Assembly (NCBI GenBank): GCA_023079485.1 | Contig: CM041092.1 | Location: 4,960,627-5,024,626, forward strand | Length of the DNA: 64,000 bases | DNA from: Archilochus colubris | Taxonomy: Eukaryota; Chordata; Aves; Apodiformes; Trochilidae | Reading direction: 5' to 3' | Shown here: piece by piece, positions 26,525 through 37,994 of the stretch | Position numbering within the stretch: position 1 is the first letter of the stretch | Layout: each line of letters begins with the position of its first letter | Notes under the pieces: model-generated | The model's input: the letters and a program-made list of their open reading frames with translations, nothing else | Told to the model about the DNA's origin: nothing | Database searches by the model: none | Translations under genes and position numbers: made by a program

Positions 26525-29500
26525 AAGCCAGGAAGGAGTAGCAATGTACATTGCACATTATTTTGCCTGCAGTTTTTCTGCCAGTGAGTGTAGAAAAGGA
26601 AAGGAGGGTGCAAGGAGCAGGATCCTCCTGATGTCCCTTTCAGGGGCCACTCTCCTGCTATGCTGAGGACATTCAAACCTGTCACCTCCATAGGGTGGTT
26701 CAGAACAGGCTGAGGTGGGTCCATGTCTGTGCTCTATGTCCAGTTCCACCTGGGCAGTGTCCCTGCCCTTGCTGGGTGTCTTGTCATTCTGATTCCCATT
26801 GAGGAAGCTCCTAGACCTGTATCAAACATGACTGGAAGTGGCAGCTTTGGGTATCAGTTTGTACTTGGCTGTCTTTTCTATTTTTTCCTGCAATTACAGT
26901 GTTAGAAAACTTGTGCTGAACTTCACAGGTGTTTTAAATTTTCTCATTATACTATTCCTGTGTATTTTATCCCAAACGAGAGCATTGGGACCATGGTTTT
27001 AGCAATTACAGATTTTTTTCCTTCTTCCTTAGTGAAGCCCATCTTTGCTGAGCATGTAGCTAAGTTAATTAAGAGGAATACATGGGACTCTTGTTAAGAA
27101 GTTAAAAAACAGTTCATGTGAAAAAGGTAGATGAGCTGGTCATCATAAAGTGTGTTTTCAAGTCAGTAACCTTTATGTAAATGTACTTATCCAATCTGAG
27201 CTTTGGAAAACTTTTTCAAAGGTATAAAGCAAGACACTAAGTGGTGAATCTGTCAAGAGTGGAACCAGGAGGGACTTCGGTGAGAAAAGAGACTGATAAT
27301 AAAATAGGTCTTTCAAGGCAAGAGAGTGACTGAAGGGGTTTCTTCAGACAGTGTGGTTTTCTGCAATTAATTTCTGAAGAGAACAATGCAGTGAGATGCT
27401 GAAGTTTGCTAATGACAATAAACAGTTGGGAGAAGCCAGTTCAAAGGAAGTGATAATGTTCCAAATTGCACAGCAAGATGAAGGGAATGCAGAGAGATGT
27501 AATCAAGATGCAGAAGAAAATTAGTTGTGAAAATAAAGCAATAGTCAAGTTACAGCAAGGATGTGAAATCATCCTGTAAATATCTATATTTTGTAGCATA
27601 AAATTTGTGAGCTTGAATGATTAAGACAACTTCTCTCTTCTTCCCTCACTCCTTTAGAACCTGAGCAATCTTAGATATTTAAAATACTGAGGCAGAGTGA
27701 CCTGAGACTGAGACCTTGCAGATGCTTCTGCAGCTCTGAGAAGTTTGTTCTTGAGCCAAGTGTTGGCTCCTTTGCTCTTTTGAGCTGAAGTGTTTTGGCC
27801 TCAGCTTGAATGTCAGCTCCATCTTGAGCATCACCTCAGTTTAGATCTCAGCCACAATGATGGAAATGGAACTGCAAGATCTGAGTTTTCACTGTGAAGG
27901 AAGAGAAATAAAAAAATAAAAGCTCTGTCTCAAGCTCGAGCTAGGAAGGTGCTGAGATCACAGACATTTTTTTGGTTTTGTTGTAGATCTTTATCCTTAG
28001 GGATAAAGAAATCTAGAATAGGATTTTTAAAGCATTACAGAAGACAGTGAGGAATGTAGTCTAGTACTCAGAGCATCAATGGGGTGTCTACTTAAAGTTG
28101 GGTTTCTTCCCTTTATTTACTTTGCTTTTGTTCATGGAAGACCTTTACCAGATCCTATATAATTATTAACTGAAGTCATATATATTTAATTTCTTATTTG
28201 ATGGAAAGTCAGTGATAAAACAGATTCCCCTAAAATACTGTGCCTGTTGCTTTGTCTGAATCCCAATGACAAAATAATTATTTTTGCAGTGTAGATTTGC
28301 ATATATGAGGTTGCCTCTTTATTAAAGTTACACAAGAGTGGAGTTTTTGACCATTTTTAAAACACAAAACTCCATATAATTTTATGTACATACACTGTTT
28401 ACATTCCATAGGCTGCCAGAGATTCTATCCATGATGGAGAGAGAGGTTTGAGGACTAAGCACGGTTTTTACATGCTGTAGGATACCCAGTCTTGAGCTGT
28501 TACTCCACACAGTCACCAAGTCTCCTACAGATCCTTGGTCAGGAGTGGTTACCCTGTGTAAGGGCTGTGATTTGTTGTAATAACAGGAATCATTTCTCTT
28601 AAGGATCTGAAGTGCTTTATCTCTGATCAGCAGCTTGTCTCTGTGAGATACTGATGTCCCTTCATCCAGAGATCAGTGTCTGTAGCTCATCTGTGTGAAA
28701 TACTTTTGCAGTTGTGGTGTTAGTTGATTTATGTGAGATTAAACACCTCCATTTAAATGTATACATATTTCGTTTTCTAAGAAGGAATGAACATTAAAAA
28801 ATTAAATAGCAGGTCCTGGTACAAGCTGTCTGATTGACTGGATCATGTATTCCTTGGCTGTCTTTTGATTTTAGCAGAGTAAAAAATGAAGATTTCTTGT
28901 GCTGTAGTCCTTTTTGCGCCTCTGTGAAAAAGGCAAAGCACTTAAAATGAAGGAAGCCACTGCTAAATATATCACAACATCCAGAGTCTTCAGTGGGATC
29001 AAATTTTCCTGTGTATCTTTTTCCACGTGTCCAATTTTTGAGGTAAAATATGTTAAACATTTTGCGCTGTGATATCCCTTAAAAAATCTAATGACAATAT
29101 TGGTCTGGTTTGGCTTCACCCATTACATTTTCTTGATCCATCTATTTTTTTGTCACAATAAGTGATGCACATGCATTGTAGATCACACAATTGATGTATG
29201 CTCCCATTCATCTGATGTGGCACATAAATCTCTTCAGGTAGTGAATATTTTAAAGAAGTGACAGAACCGGTTCAGCCAGAATTGTTTGGGGTTGTTTTTT
29301 TTTTTTTTTTTGGTCTCTTGCTGAGTTGATTCGGTGGCAATAAAGAATAGAAATGTACTTGCTAGGTCAAAATTTTATGGTTCATAAGAGACCCAAGTGG
29401 TGCAAATAATCAGTGACCTTGCACTGAATTGACCTTGACATTCAAATCATTGTATGTAGATAATCTGTCAGTAGGAGCAATACAGAAAGACATATTCATA

Positions 29501-32500
29501 TTGGTGGAACAGAAACTGTGCTTAACCTAAGACTTCTCACAGCAAACAAAATAAGAATCAAGTGCATTGTATTCTAGAGAGCATTGTATGACTAAGCTGG
29601 GACAGTTTGCATTACCAGTCTGAAGGCACCCAAGATATCCTCTGAAATAGCCAGCCAAACCTTAGAGCAGACATTGAATAAAAAAGCTTCAGACAGCTCT
29701 TCTCTGAATGCAGAAATTTTCCAGGCTAATGATTTGACCTTTATGTTGTGTAAGAGAAGCATATAATTTTTCAGGAGTGCACAATATAAATGAAATGTGA
29801 TCTTCTTTACAAAGTAGTATTTAGTCATCAGCACTCTCCTGAGAGCATTGCTATATTAAATACAGATTACAGTCCAGCTACAGATCAACTTTGGGAGTGG
29901 GTGTGTATGTGGTAAAGCTTTTTGTTTCCTTTATGCCAATAGAATATACAAGCTCTGAACTGAATGTTTCCCTCTGAATTAAATTAAATCTGCCTTGGTA
30001 GTGCTCACTGGCTTCCAATACCAACAGGGCCCACTAGGTCCTCCAAGAGAAAAAAGTATTGTGGTTACTAGTAAGAAATTTCCATCAGCTTTATTTTGTA
30101 TTAATTGCTCAGTTCTTCTTTTATTTGCCTTTCAAATAGATTACACCTTTGCCTGTTCTATTTTAAGATTACAACCTTTCTTAATTGACCTTTCATCATG
30201 TTTGGATTTGGCAGGTGAGATACTGCTCATCCTTGTAACAGCATTGGAATTTCAGTGGCTTCAGCTGTTGCTATATAATACATTGCTATCTAATACATTG
30301 ATATACATTGATATGTATGTATTTAATATAAATAGAAATGCATGTAGTATGCATACAATTGCTAAGGTGATGTAGTGCCTACTCCCATCAGGGCATGTTG
30401 GGTGAAGTCTGGGGATTTTTGGAACTGGGTGAAAACTTAAAAAATGGGCTAAGGCTCAGATATATTTTGCATAAGTTACCAAACTGTCTGGAAATCTTCA
30501 TTCTTTACTGAACACTCCATTCAAGCTTCATGGAAATACATATATTCCATTTTTTTTTCCTAGTTTCAGTTTTTGGTTGGAGCAGTTCGGTTTGTCTTTA
30601 ATGAACAGCACAAGTGCTGTTCTGAACTGGAAAGTGTCTTAAAAATTGACTTGTCCATTTAAAGGGAAGTGCCACCTCATGGTTTCTTCTGTCTTACTAC
30701 TTACTAAGGCTTCTACTAAAGTTTTAAACCACTGTTTCCTTTTCCACCATTTTTTGCCAGTTACAGCACTCAATGGGCAATGCCAGGTACAGCATTTCTT
30801 CTCCAGACCCACAAGAATTTTAGCAACTAACATTCCCCCAGTCTGTCTCAGCATTCCTGATCTGATAACCATTTAGGTTTCAGCAAATATCTTCTATCCC
30901 TATACATAATTGTATTACTAATATCATTATTACTTTGCAGTAAGCAAAGAAAAAACAGTCCAGAGGTAAAGACCACTTACAGTCTGGTGCCCTCAAAGTC
31001 TCAACAGGAAAGTGACTTTCAATTAATGTTGGCTTTATATTTGTTGCTGCAGCTATCTGGACTTCTTAACAGCTGGGGTGAGTTGGGGTTTGTGGCCATT
31101 CTCTTGACAATTCAGGACATAGTGAAATTATCCCTACAATAAATAAATAATAAAAAAAAAAAGAATAAAATGTGTAGGTGCAGAAAAGGGATTAGTCCCA
31201 CTCCTGGTAGTAATATTGATCAGTAGCTGCTATGCCTGATACAACCATCAGTTCAGAATGTTCTCTGGCCACTGGCTGTCAGCACCTGGGAAGATAAACC
31301 AGAGGTAAGATGACTCTGCTCATGTCTTATTGGTAGTCTATTTCCCTAAGCATTTGCTTCTGGCAGTTTTCAGAAACAGGACACAGAGCTGATGGATTTT
31401 GTGATTTTGTATGGCATTACATATATCTCCCTGAGCTACTTTTCTTGGGTTTTTTCAGTACTTTTTGGTTTTCTTATTTTACAAGCTGGTTGTATATGTT
31501 GAGGAATGTCATGGAGCAAATGAGAACCCTCTTTCCCATCATTGACATCAGGATGCACTGGGGGACTATTGAAAACATCTTGCTTTCCCTTGCATCCCTG
31601 GCAGATGCTTCCTCTCTCCTGGTTATTACTGCAAGTTCCATGAAAAATTTTGTAGAAGCAATAGAACAGGTAATTTCTGGGTTATCCATGAAACAATTCA
31701 TCTGTGATACCAAGCAGGCAATTCTCCCAGGGTCCTCTCTCAGCTGAGAATTTCTTTGTATCTCCTTTTAGCTTTCAGCTGTGCCTTACCCATCTCTGAC
31801 TAGTGGCTGGAATGGAAGTTTGTAAAAAGACCAGGTACTAATCTGGGATAACCAAGTCATATTACTGATAGAAGTTTTAAGTTCTCTAGCACAGTTGGGT
31901 AGTTGCTGGCAATAGATTTGGGCCTTTTTTTTCTATCAGTATTCCAAATGTTACCAACTAAGCACTCTGTAGTCTTTCCAGTCCTCTGTCAGGTGCTTAA
32001 GTTCTTGCTGTGGTTATTTTCTGTTAAGAAATTGCAACTTTCCTTTACCTTTTCTACCCTTTTACCATGAAAAATATGTTTGTCAGTAGTAATTGCATTA
32101 CTAGTCACTTCATCTTGATTTGTCTTACCACTGTGAGACAAATGGACTTCATAATCTGTCTAGACAGTCTGGTTGTTATTTTAACAGATGTTTGATCTCC
32201 AAAAGCAAGACATCCCTCAGTTGTTTTCTAGAAACCTTTCAGCCACTCCTTTAATTCATTTTTATCTGTCCAGCCCTTGTTTTAAATCATATTTATCATT
32301 TTCTGAGACACCAATGAGCTATGAAGCTACCTACACCTTTCCATCACGGCTCATCAGGAGGACCAATTCCTAACTACTTTCCTGGGAAAGGGAACTCCAT
32401 GCATAACATTTACATTGCCCCTTTGTCTTTAAGCAGTTAACTGGGTTTTGAAGATAGTTTAAAGCAGAAACGTAAATAATAAAAAAAAAAAAGAGAGCGA

Positions 32501-32652
32501 GAGAGAGATGCTGTAATTTATTTATATTTTCATTTTTACCAAATCCTACTTAGTTGCAGAGAATATCCAAAGCTCTTGTCCCTCAGCCAGGAACAGTGAC
32601 ACAGATGGTGTCTCCAGCTCTCCAGCATTCAGCCCAGGAACTTTCCTTTTAG
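26525..32652. other. Plain noncoding DNA, 6.1 kb
   Basis: No gene or transposon is recognised. The segment just right of the G/T tract (26525-26830) is somewhat GC-richer than average. A T17 run lies at 29295-29311. A purine-rich patch (A-run followed by GAGA units) lies at 32480-32509, about 140 bases before the long pyrimidine tract. The longest frame (29995-30375, +, 126 codons) shows no recognisable domain. Confidence 0.6.
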
Positions 32653-33415
32653 CTTTCTTTTTCCTTCCTTCCTTCCTTCCTTTCCTTTCCTTCCTTCCTT
32701 CCTTCCTTCCTTCCTTCCTTCCTTCCTTCCTTCCTTCCTTTCCTTTCCTTTCCTTTCCTTCCTCTTCCTTTCCTTCCTTTCCTTTCCTTTCCTTTCCCTT
32801 TCCTTTCCTTTCCTTTCCTTTCCTTTCCTTTCCTTTCCCTTCCTTTCCTTTCCTTCCTTTCCTTTCCTTCCTTTCCTTTCCTTTCCTTTCCTTTCCTTTC
32901 CTTTCCTTTCCTTTCCTTTCCTTTCCTTTCCTTTCCTTTCTTCTTTCCTTTCCTTTCCTTTCCTTTCCTTTCCTTTCCTTTCCTTTCCTTTCCTTTCCTT
33001 TCCTTTCCTTTCCTTTCCTTTCCTTTCCCTTTCCTTCCCCTTTCCTTTCCCTTTCCTTCCTTTCCTTCTCTCCTCTCCTTCCTTCCTTCCTCTCCTTCCT
33101 TCCTTCCTTCTCCTTCCCTCTCCTTCCTCTCTTCCTCCTCCCTCCTTCCTCTCTCTCTCTCCTCTCTTCCTTCCTTCCTTCCTCTCCTCTCCTTCCTTCC
33201 TCTCCCTCTCCTTCCTTCCTTCCCTCTCCTCTCCCTCTCCTCTCCTCTCCTCTCCTCTCCTCTCTCTCCTCTCCTCTCCTCTCCTCTCTCTCCTCTCCTC
33301 TCCTCTCCTCTCCTCTCCTCTCTCCTCTCCTCTCCTCTCCTCTCCTCTCCTCTCCTCTCCTCTCCTCTCTTTTCCCTCTTTTCCTTCTTTTCTTTTTTTT
33401 TTTTTTTTTTTTTTT
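32653..33415 (+). repeat. 763-base pure polypyrimidine tract
   Basis: From 32653 to 33415 the plus strand contains only C and T, with no interruption. It is built in zones. (CCTT)n dominates to about 32740. (CCTTT)n dominates from about 32740 to 33060, with a few single-base variants. A mixed CTTCC/CTCTCC zone lies at 33060-33225, then (CTCTC)n-like units to about 33370, then a T-rich end with a T run at about 33392-33415. The complementary strand is pure purine. Long mirror-symmetric homopurine-homopyrimidine sequence is known to form triplex (H-DNA) and to be length-unstable. The exact length in the assembly should be treated with caution. Confidence 0.98.
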
Positions 33416-34589
33416 AAGGCCAGAGCTACCAGAACCTCTCTGGCTGTGCCCCAGGCTTATTTGCAGCTCTTTTTCTCTGCTTCACTGCTCTTCCTACTTC
33501 TCTCTCATTAACAGAATAACAGTCACCAAAAACCACTCAGTAAAACTCCTGTTCCCAAGTGACTTCTGCCTAGCCTGTGGAGATGAATAGCAACAGTTGC
33601 CAGAGTTTTAAGAAAAAGCCTCAAATTGTTTCATCTACCTTGTGCCACAAAGGAGCTCCTTACCAGGTTCTTTAATGAATTCACCCAGGCAGCTAATGGG
33701 AGAGCTTTCATCCACTCAAGAAGCAGAACATAGCAAAGTTATCATCACAACAACTCACTTTTGGATTCTTAACTCCACTCTAAACAGGCTGCAGAAAAAG
33801 GATTGCTCCGAGCCATTAGAGAATGATTTAAACCAAGAGATGGTTACTTTGGAATGTTGAGAATGCCAAATTAATTGTTGAGTTTCATTCTTAATACATG
33901 TTTAACATTGATTTTTTTTTCCCTCTAATTTTAGATAAAGAAGTGGGGAAAAAAGCCTTGTCTTAAAAAAAAGAACCTTTTTTTCCCTGAAGATTCCTTT
34001 CATAATACTGTTTATTCTCCAGAAGCGTTTTGCTGGTTTTTCTTTGATGTGTTAGTATATCTTTTTTTTCTGGTTATTTTCCCCCTATTAAAACAATGTA
34101 TGCTTCCACATTGCTGCACAAGAATATATGACTTTCTATTTTTTTTTTGAAGACAAAGGTTTTGCACAGTTTCAGTTATTTAGCAGTATTCATAACATGT
34201 TCTGTTAGTAGATAAATGTATTTTTTTATAATGTAAGATGAGTTCAATATTGTGGCATTTGTAATTATACATCTGGGAAAATCGGAAGGTCTCCAGGCAG
34301 CTATTATTTAGACTGCTATAGTTGTGTTTTAATAATTAACAATAGAGCTAATTAAGTATGGGTTACATTCAGTCATTGATTGTTTTTGTTTTTTAAATTG
34401 GAAGCTTTCTGAATTTATATATATATCTTATTCTTTACTTAACATAGTTCCTTGCTCCTCCCTAGTAATCCCAGCTCTGCTTACTTGCATTTTGAGGTTT
34501 TTCCCTTTTACTTTCACTCAAACTCCAGATCTGAGGCTGGTGTTTGACTCTCTTGCCCCAGAGGCTGGAAGAGTACCAGAACAGAAGCA
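33416..34589. other. Noncoding DNA between the pyrimidine tract and CR1
   Basis: AT-rich sequence with several T runs of 8-9 bases and a short TA repeat near 34414-34428. I see no gene or repeat element. Confidence 0.6.
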
Positions 34590-34887
34590 ACTTTGGACGT
34601 GGGGGTGTAGGGAGAGGACAAGGGGCAATGGTTTCAAACCTGAAGAGGGGAGATTTAGATTGGACATTAGGAAGAAATTCTTTAATTTGAGGGTGGTGAG
34701 AGCCTGGCACAGGTTGTCCAGGAAAGTTGTGGCTGCCCCATCCCTGGCAGTGTCCAAGGCCAGGTTGGATGGGGCTTGGAGCAACCTGGGCTGGTGGGAG
34801 GTGTCCCTGCCCATGCAGGGGGGTTGGAATTGGGTGATCTTTAAGGTCCCTTCCAACCCAACCCATTCTGTGACTCTGTGACTCTGT
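34590..34887 (+). mobile_element. CR1 LINE fragment, 3' part, 5' truncated
   Basis: Plus-strand CR1 3' end. Homology starts at about 34590 and ends in the ATTCTGTGACTCTGTG tail at 34887. Landmarks in order are GACAAGGGGCAATGG, GGACATTAGGAAGAAATTC, TTGGATGGGGCTTGG and the GGTCCCTTCCAACCC block. It belongs to a different CR1 subfamily from the copies at 10.9, 26.0, 49.3 and 51.1 kb, and the closest relative in the window is the minus-strand copy at 62.05 kb. The ORF2 remnant is short and broken, so it is inactive. Confidence 0.95.
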
Positions 34888-37768
34888 CTTGTTTGCTCTA
34901 AACACCCAGAGACAGCGTGTAGAGCTCACTAGAGGTTTGAATTTCATTTGCCATGGAGTCTGTCAGCTCTATGAAATTCAAAGACTTGATGCAGTCAAGA
35001 ATCAGAGTGCTCCATCTGGAAATCTTCTGTCCTAAATGCTGCCTGCTTGTGTGTCTGAACACACCTGGCAGAGGGTTGAGCAGTGCCAGGCTGTTAGGAA
35101 CACATTCAGCTAAAGCTGAGTGCTGCATGCAATGAGCTGGTTTGGTTACAGATCTATGAGCTGTACTTAATTCCATTTTTTGGAAGACATTTTTAGGTAT
35201 TGAGCAATGAACAATGAGGACCTTGATTTCCATATTGTTTAATTGTTTTGGTTTGGAGATGTGTGTGGGAATGCTTAGGTTTGTATGAAAAGATATAAAT
35301 GGGCCGTAGAAGACTTTGGAATGTGTAATGGAGCCTAAATTCATTCAAGAGGCATAGCATCAAAATATGAAGCATAAAATTAAATTCTACACCCCCCCTT
35401 CTCCCATTCCCCGTATTACCCAAAGATTTAATCTTGATTTATATCATTGTAAATTAACAGAATGTGACCCAAAGTCAGTCTTATTGCAGTATTTATTTTG
35501 TCTTCAATAAACGTGTTATAAGGTATTTATCACTATGAAAGCTTTACTATAATTAGTGTCAAATCCAAATAAGTACAAGATTATAGTTAACTGGCAATAA
35601 TGAAATCTATTTACTTTGCTGTAGCCTTAAATTAAAGCTGTGGGATCTATATGGCTTTGTCAGTCAGACTTGCTGCATCTGAGAAAGAGCAGAGTCTACC
35701 TTAGACATTTCTTCTAACAAATACATGAAAAATAGTCCTTAGAGAAAAAAATAAGTGGGTATGGATGGATGGAGCATTTGTCACTAAAGTTCATTCTTTA
35801 ATACAAGTAGTTGTCTACTAAAGGTAGGAATAGAAGGAGTGAATGATGATGTTCTCTACTAAAGCTTTACCTAAAACTAACTCTCTGTGTTTGTTAAACA
35901 TAATAATTACTATCAGCTCCCATTGCTATGGATTATTAGATTAAATGTGCATTTGGCTAGAAAAATAGGATATACTTGGGATGTGTTAACATCTTCATTT
36001 CAAATCTGGATACTTCTTCAATGGATCATAATCCCAGTGCAAGTAAAGTCTTTGGTTGGTGTTTTGGTTTGGTTTTACTTGTCACTTCATGTTTCATTGC
36101 ATCTTTTCATAAAGTTTTCTGCTATTGCATTATTAATTATAACATCAAAACTGGTGCAAATTGAGCTTCAAAAGCTTTTATGGAGAACTTTATGGTATTC
36201 TCTCTAAGTTTTGCAAGTCAGATTGGGTCAAATACTGCACAGCAAAAGTTGTTACTTCCACTGAAAGCTACTGGGAGGACAAAGGGGAATTTTGGTGAAT
36301 TTTAAGTATGTGCTGTCAAGGTGATTCAAAGTAGCTCTGATAGAATAAAACCATCTGGATGAAGTTATCTTAAGAAAGGGAAATAGTTAGAACATAACAC
36401 TTTCTCTTCTCATGAAGTCAGCAAAGGTCCACTTCTTTTCCCACCTACATTCAAGAAACATCCCTTCATTCTGCCAACCAGTGAATATTCCTCCAGTCTT
36501 TCCAGCTAAAACTGCTCTCACTGTAATAAAAATCAGATGGATGATCCTTCTTATTCAGAACTTCCTTTCATTTTTGTAAAAATTTTCCTGTGATGTGTTT
36601 TTTTGCAAGATGACTGCACTTTTAATAGTCAGTATGTCAGATACTTGTTTTTAAAATAATAGTCTATTCAGCTATGTCTGATTTTACCCTGTGACTGCAA
36701 GATTGCAAGATCCCTTGGCTATAACCTTTTTCTTCCTTGTTAGAACCAATCTTAGGTTCAGATCCTTATTTCCTACTTTCCTATGGCAGCCAGGCATTTT
36801 CATCAGCTATTTTAAAGGGTGCTTATAGTAGAGTCAAACTCATTTTCATCACATTATGGATTTTGGAAATATTGCACAATAGTTTATCCAATAATAGTTC
36901 ATCCAGATAAAAAATGAGTCTTGACCCTGCTGTGTATCAGAGATACCATCCACTTAATGCTTGCATTGTGTGACTGGGAGCTACAATGGGGACATTATTT
37001 CCTCACTCCTATGACCTCCAATTAGATGTTCAGCTGTAGCCCTATCAGCTTGAAGAGATCCCAGCCTACTGTCCATCTGTCAAGGCAGAGATTTATTTCA
37101 CTAAAAATGGGTAGGATTTGAGCAACCAAATCATAATTACCCAAATGATTTCCCCCTCAATTAGCCACCCCTTGGATCAGCTGGCCCCACAGCCTTTGGC
37201 AAGCTATTTCTCTCATTGCAGCAGCCTCTATCCTGCAATGCAGACAAACTCAAAGACCCTGCCTTGGTCTTCTCCAGGTATTGACTTGGCCTTCTTCACA
37301 TACAAACCTTTTGAGCCTCCCTGGATGCATGGAATGATCTCTTTCAGCTATTTGATTGCTAACTTTGCTAATTTTGCAAAATACATGTTCATACATGAGC
37401 TGTATCAGTCTAAATGCTAAATTCAAACAAAACAAAAAGCTTATTTTCCTGTTCCTTGAATAATATATTAATGGACATAAGCAGGACCTTGACTGCTTCC
37501 CTATTTCTCGTTTTTCTATAAGCTTTCTCAGCCTGAGTTTCCATGGCTAAGATGCAAGGCTGGGCATCAGGTGGACAAAGATGCAGGCCTAGATTCAGCA
37601 TGTAACTAACTTCTCTCTTGAGAATAAAATTCACTCCTTCTTGATTCAGTTCAGACAGTTTCTGCTATTTTTGCATTCTGATACTTAGTATGCAGTGAGC
37701 TAAAACCTATCCACTGGCTAGAGATTTATGTTGGTTCTTTGTATTTAGGAAATATCCGAGGTGTATGG
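34888..37768. other. Noncoding DNA, 2.9 kb, part possibly conserved
   Basis: No gene is recognised. The longest frame (34898-35344, -, 148 codons) has no familiar domain and lies just beside a CR1, so I treat it as chance. The stretch 35440-35690 has the complex, low-repeat, TAAT-rich look of vertebrate conserved noncoding elements; this is an impression, not a demonstrated alignment. Confidence 0.5.
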
Positions 37769-37994
37769 GATTGGAGAAGGAAAATTGGGTTGGGCAGTGT
37801 GTGAGGGTGGTGAGACACTAGAACAGGTTTGCCCAGGGAGTTTGTGGATGCTCTGTCCCTGGAAGTGTTGAAAGCCAGGTTGGATGGGGCTTGGAGCAAC
37901 CTGGTCTAATGGGAAGTGTGCCTGCTTATGCAGGGGAATTGGAACTAAATGATCTTTAAGGTCCCTTCCCACCCAAACCATTCTGTGATTCTAC
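37769..37994 (+). mobile_element. CR1 LINE fragment, diverged 3' end
   Basis: Plus-strand CR1 relic. The clear part runs from GTGAGGGTGGTGAGAC (about 37798) through TTGGATGGGGCTTGGAGC to the GGTCCCTTCC block and a short ATTCTGTGATTCTAC tail ending at about 37994. The left 30 bases are too diverged to place the boundary exactly. It is of the same general type as the copy at 34.59 kb but shorter and more mutated, hence probably older. Confidence 0.88.

Noticed and set aside
26149..26749. Overlapping long ORFs on both strands (up to 191 codons) rich in Pro/His/Lys/Thr or Val/Gly/Phe/Trp
   Set aside because: They are produced by the pure G/T tract, in which neither strand can contain a stop codon, plus flanking CR1 sequence. 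Not a gene.
34518..34947. ORFs of 112-161 codons on both strands
   Set aside because: These are CR1 3' sequence read in various frames plus flanks, not host genes.
34898..35344. 148-codon minus-strand ORF
   Set aside because: No domain recognised; probably chance. It lies beside a CR1 but does not encode CR1 protein.
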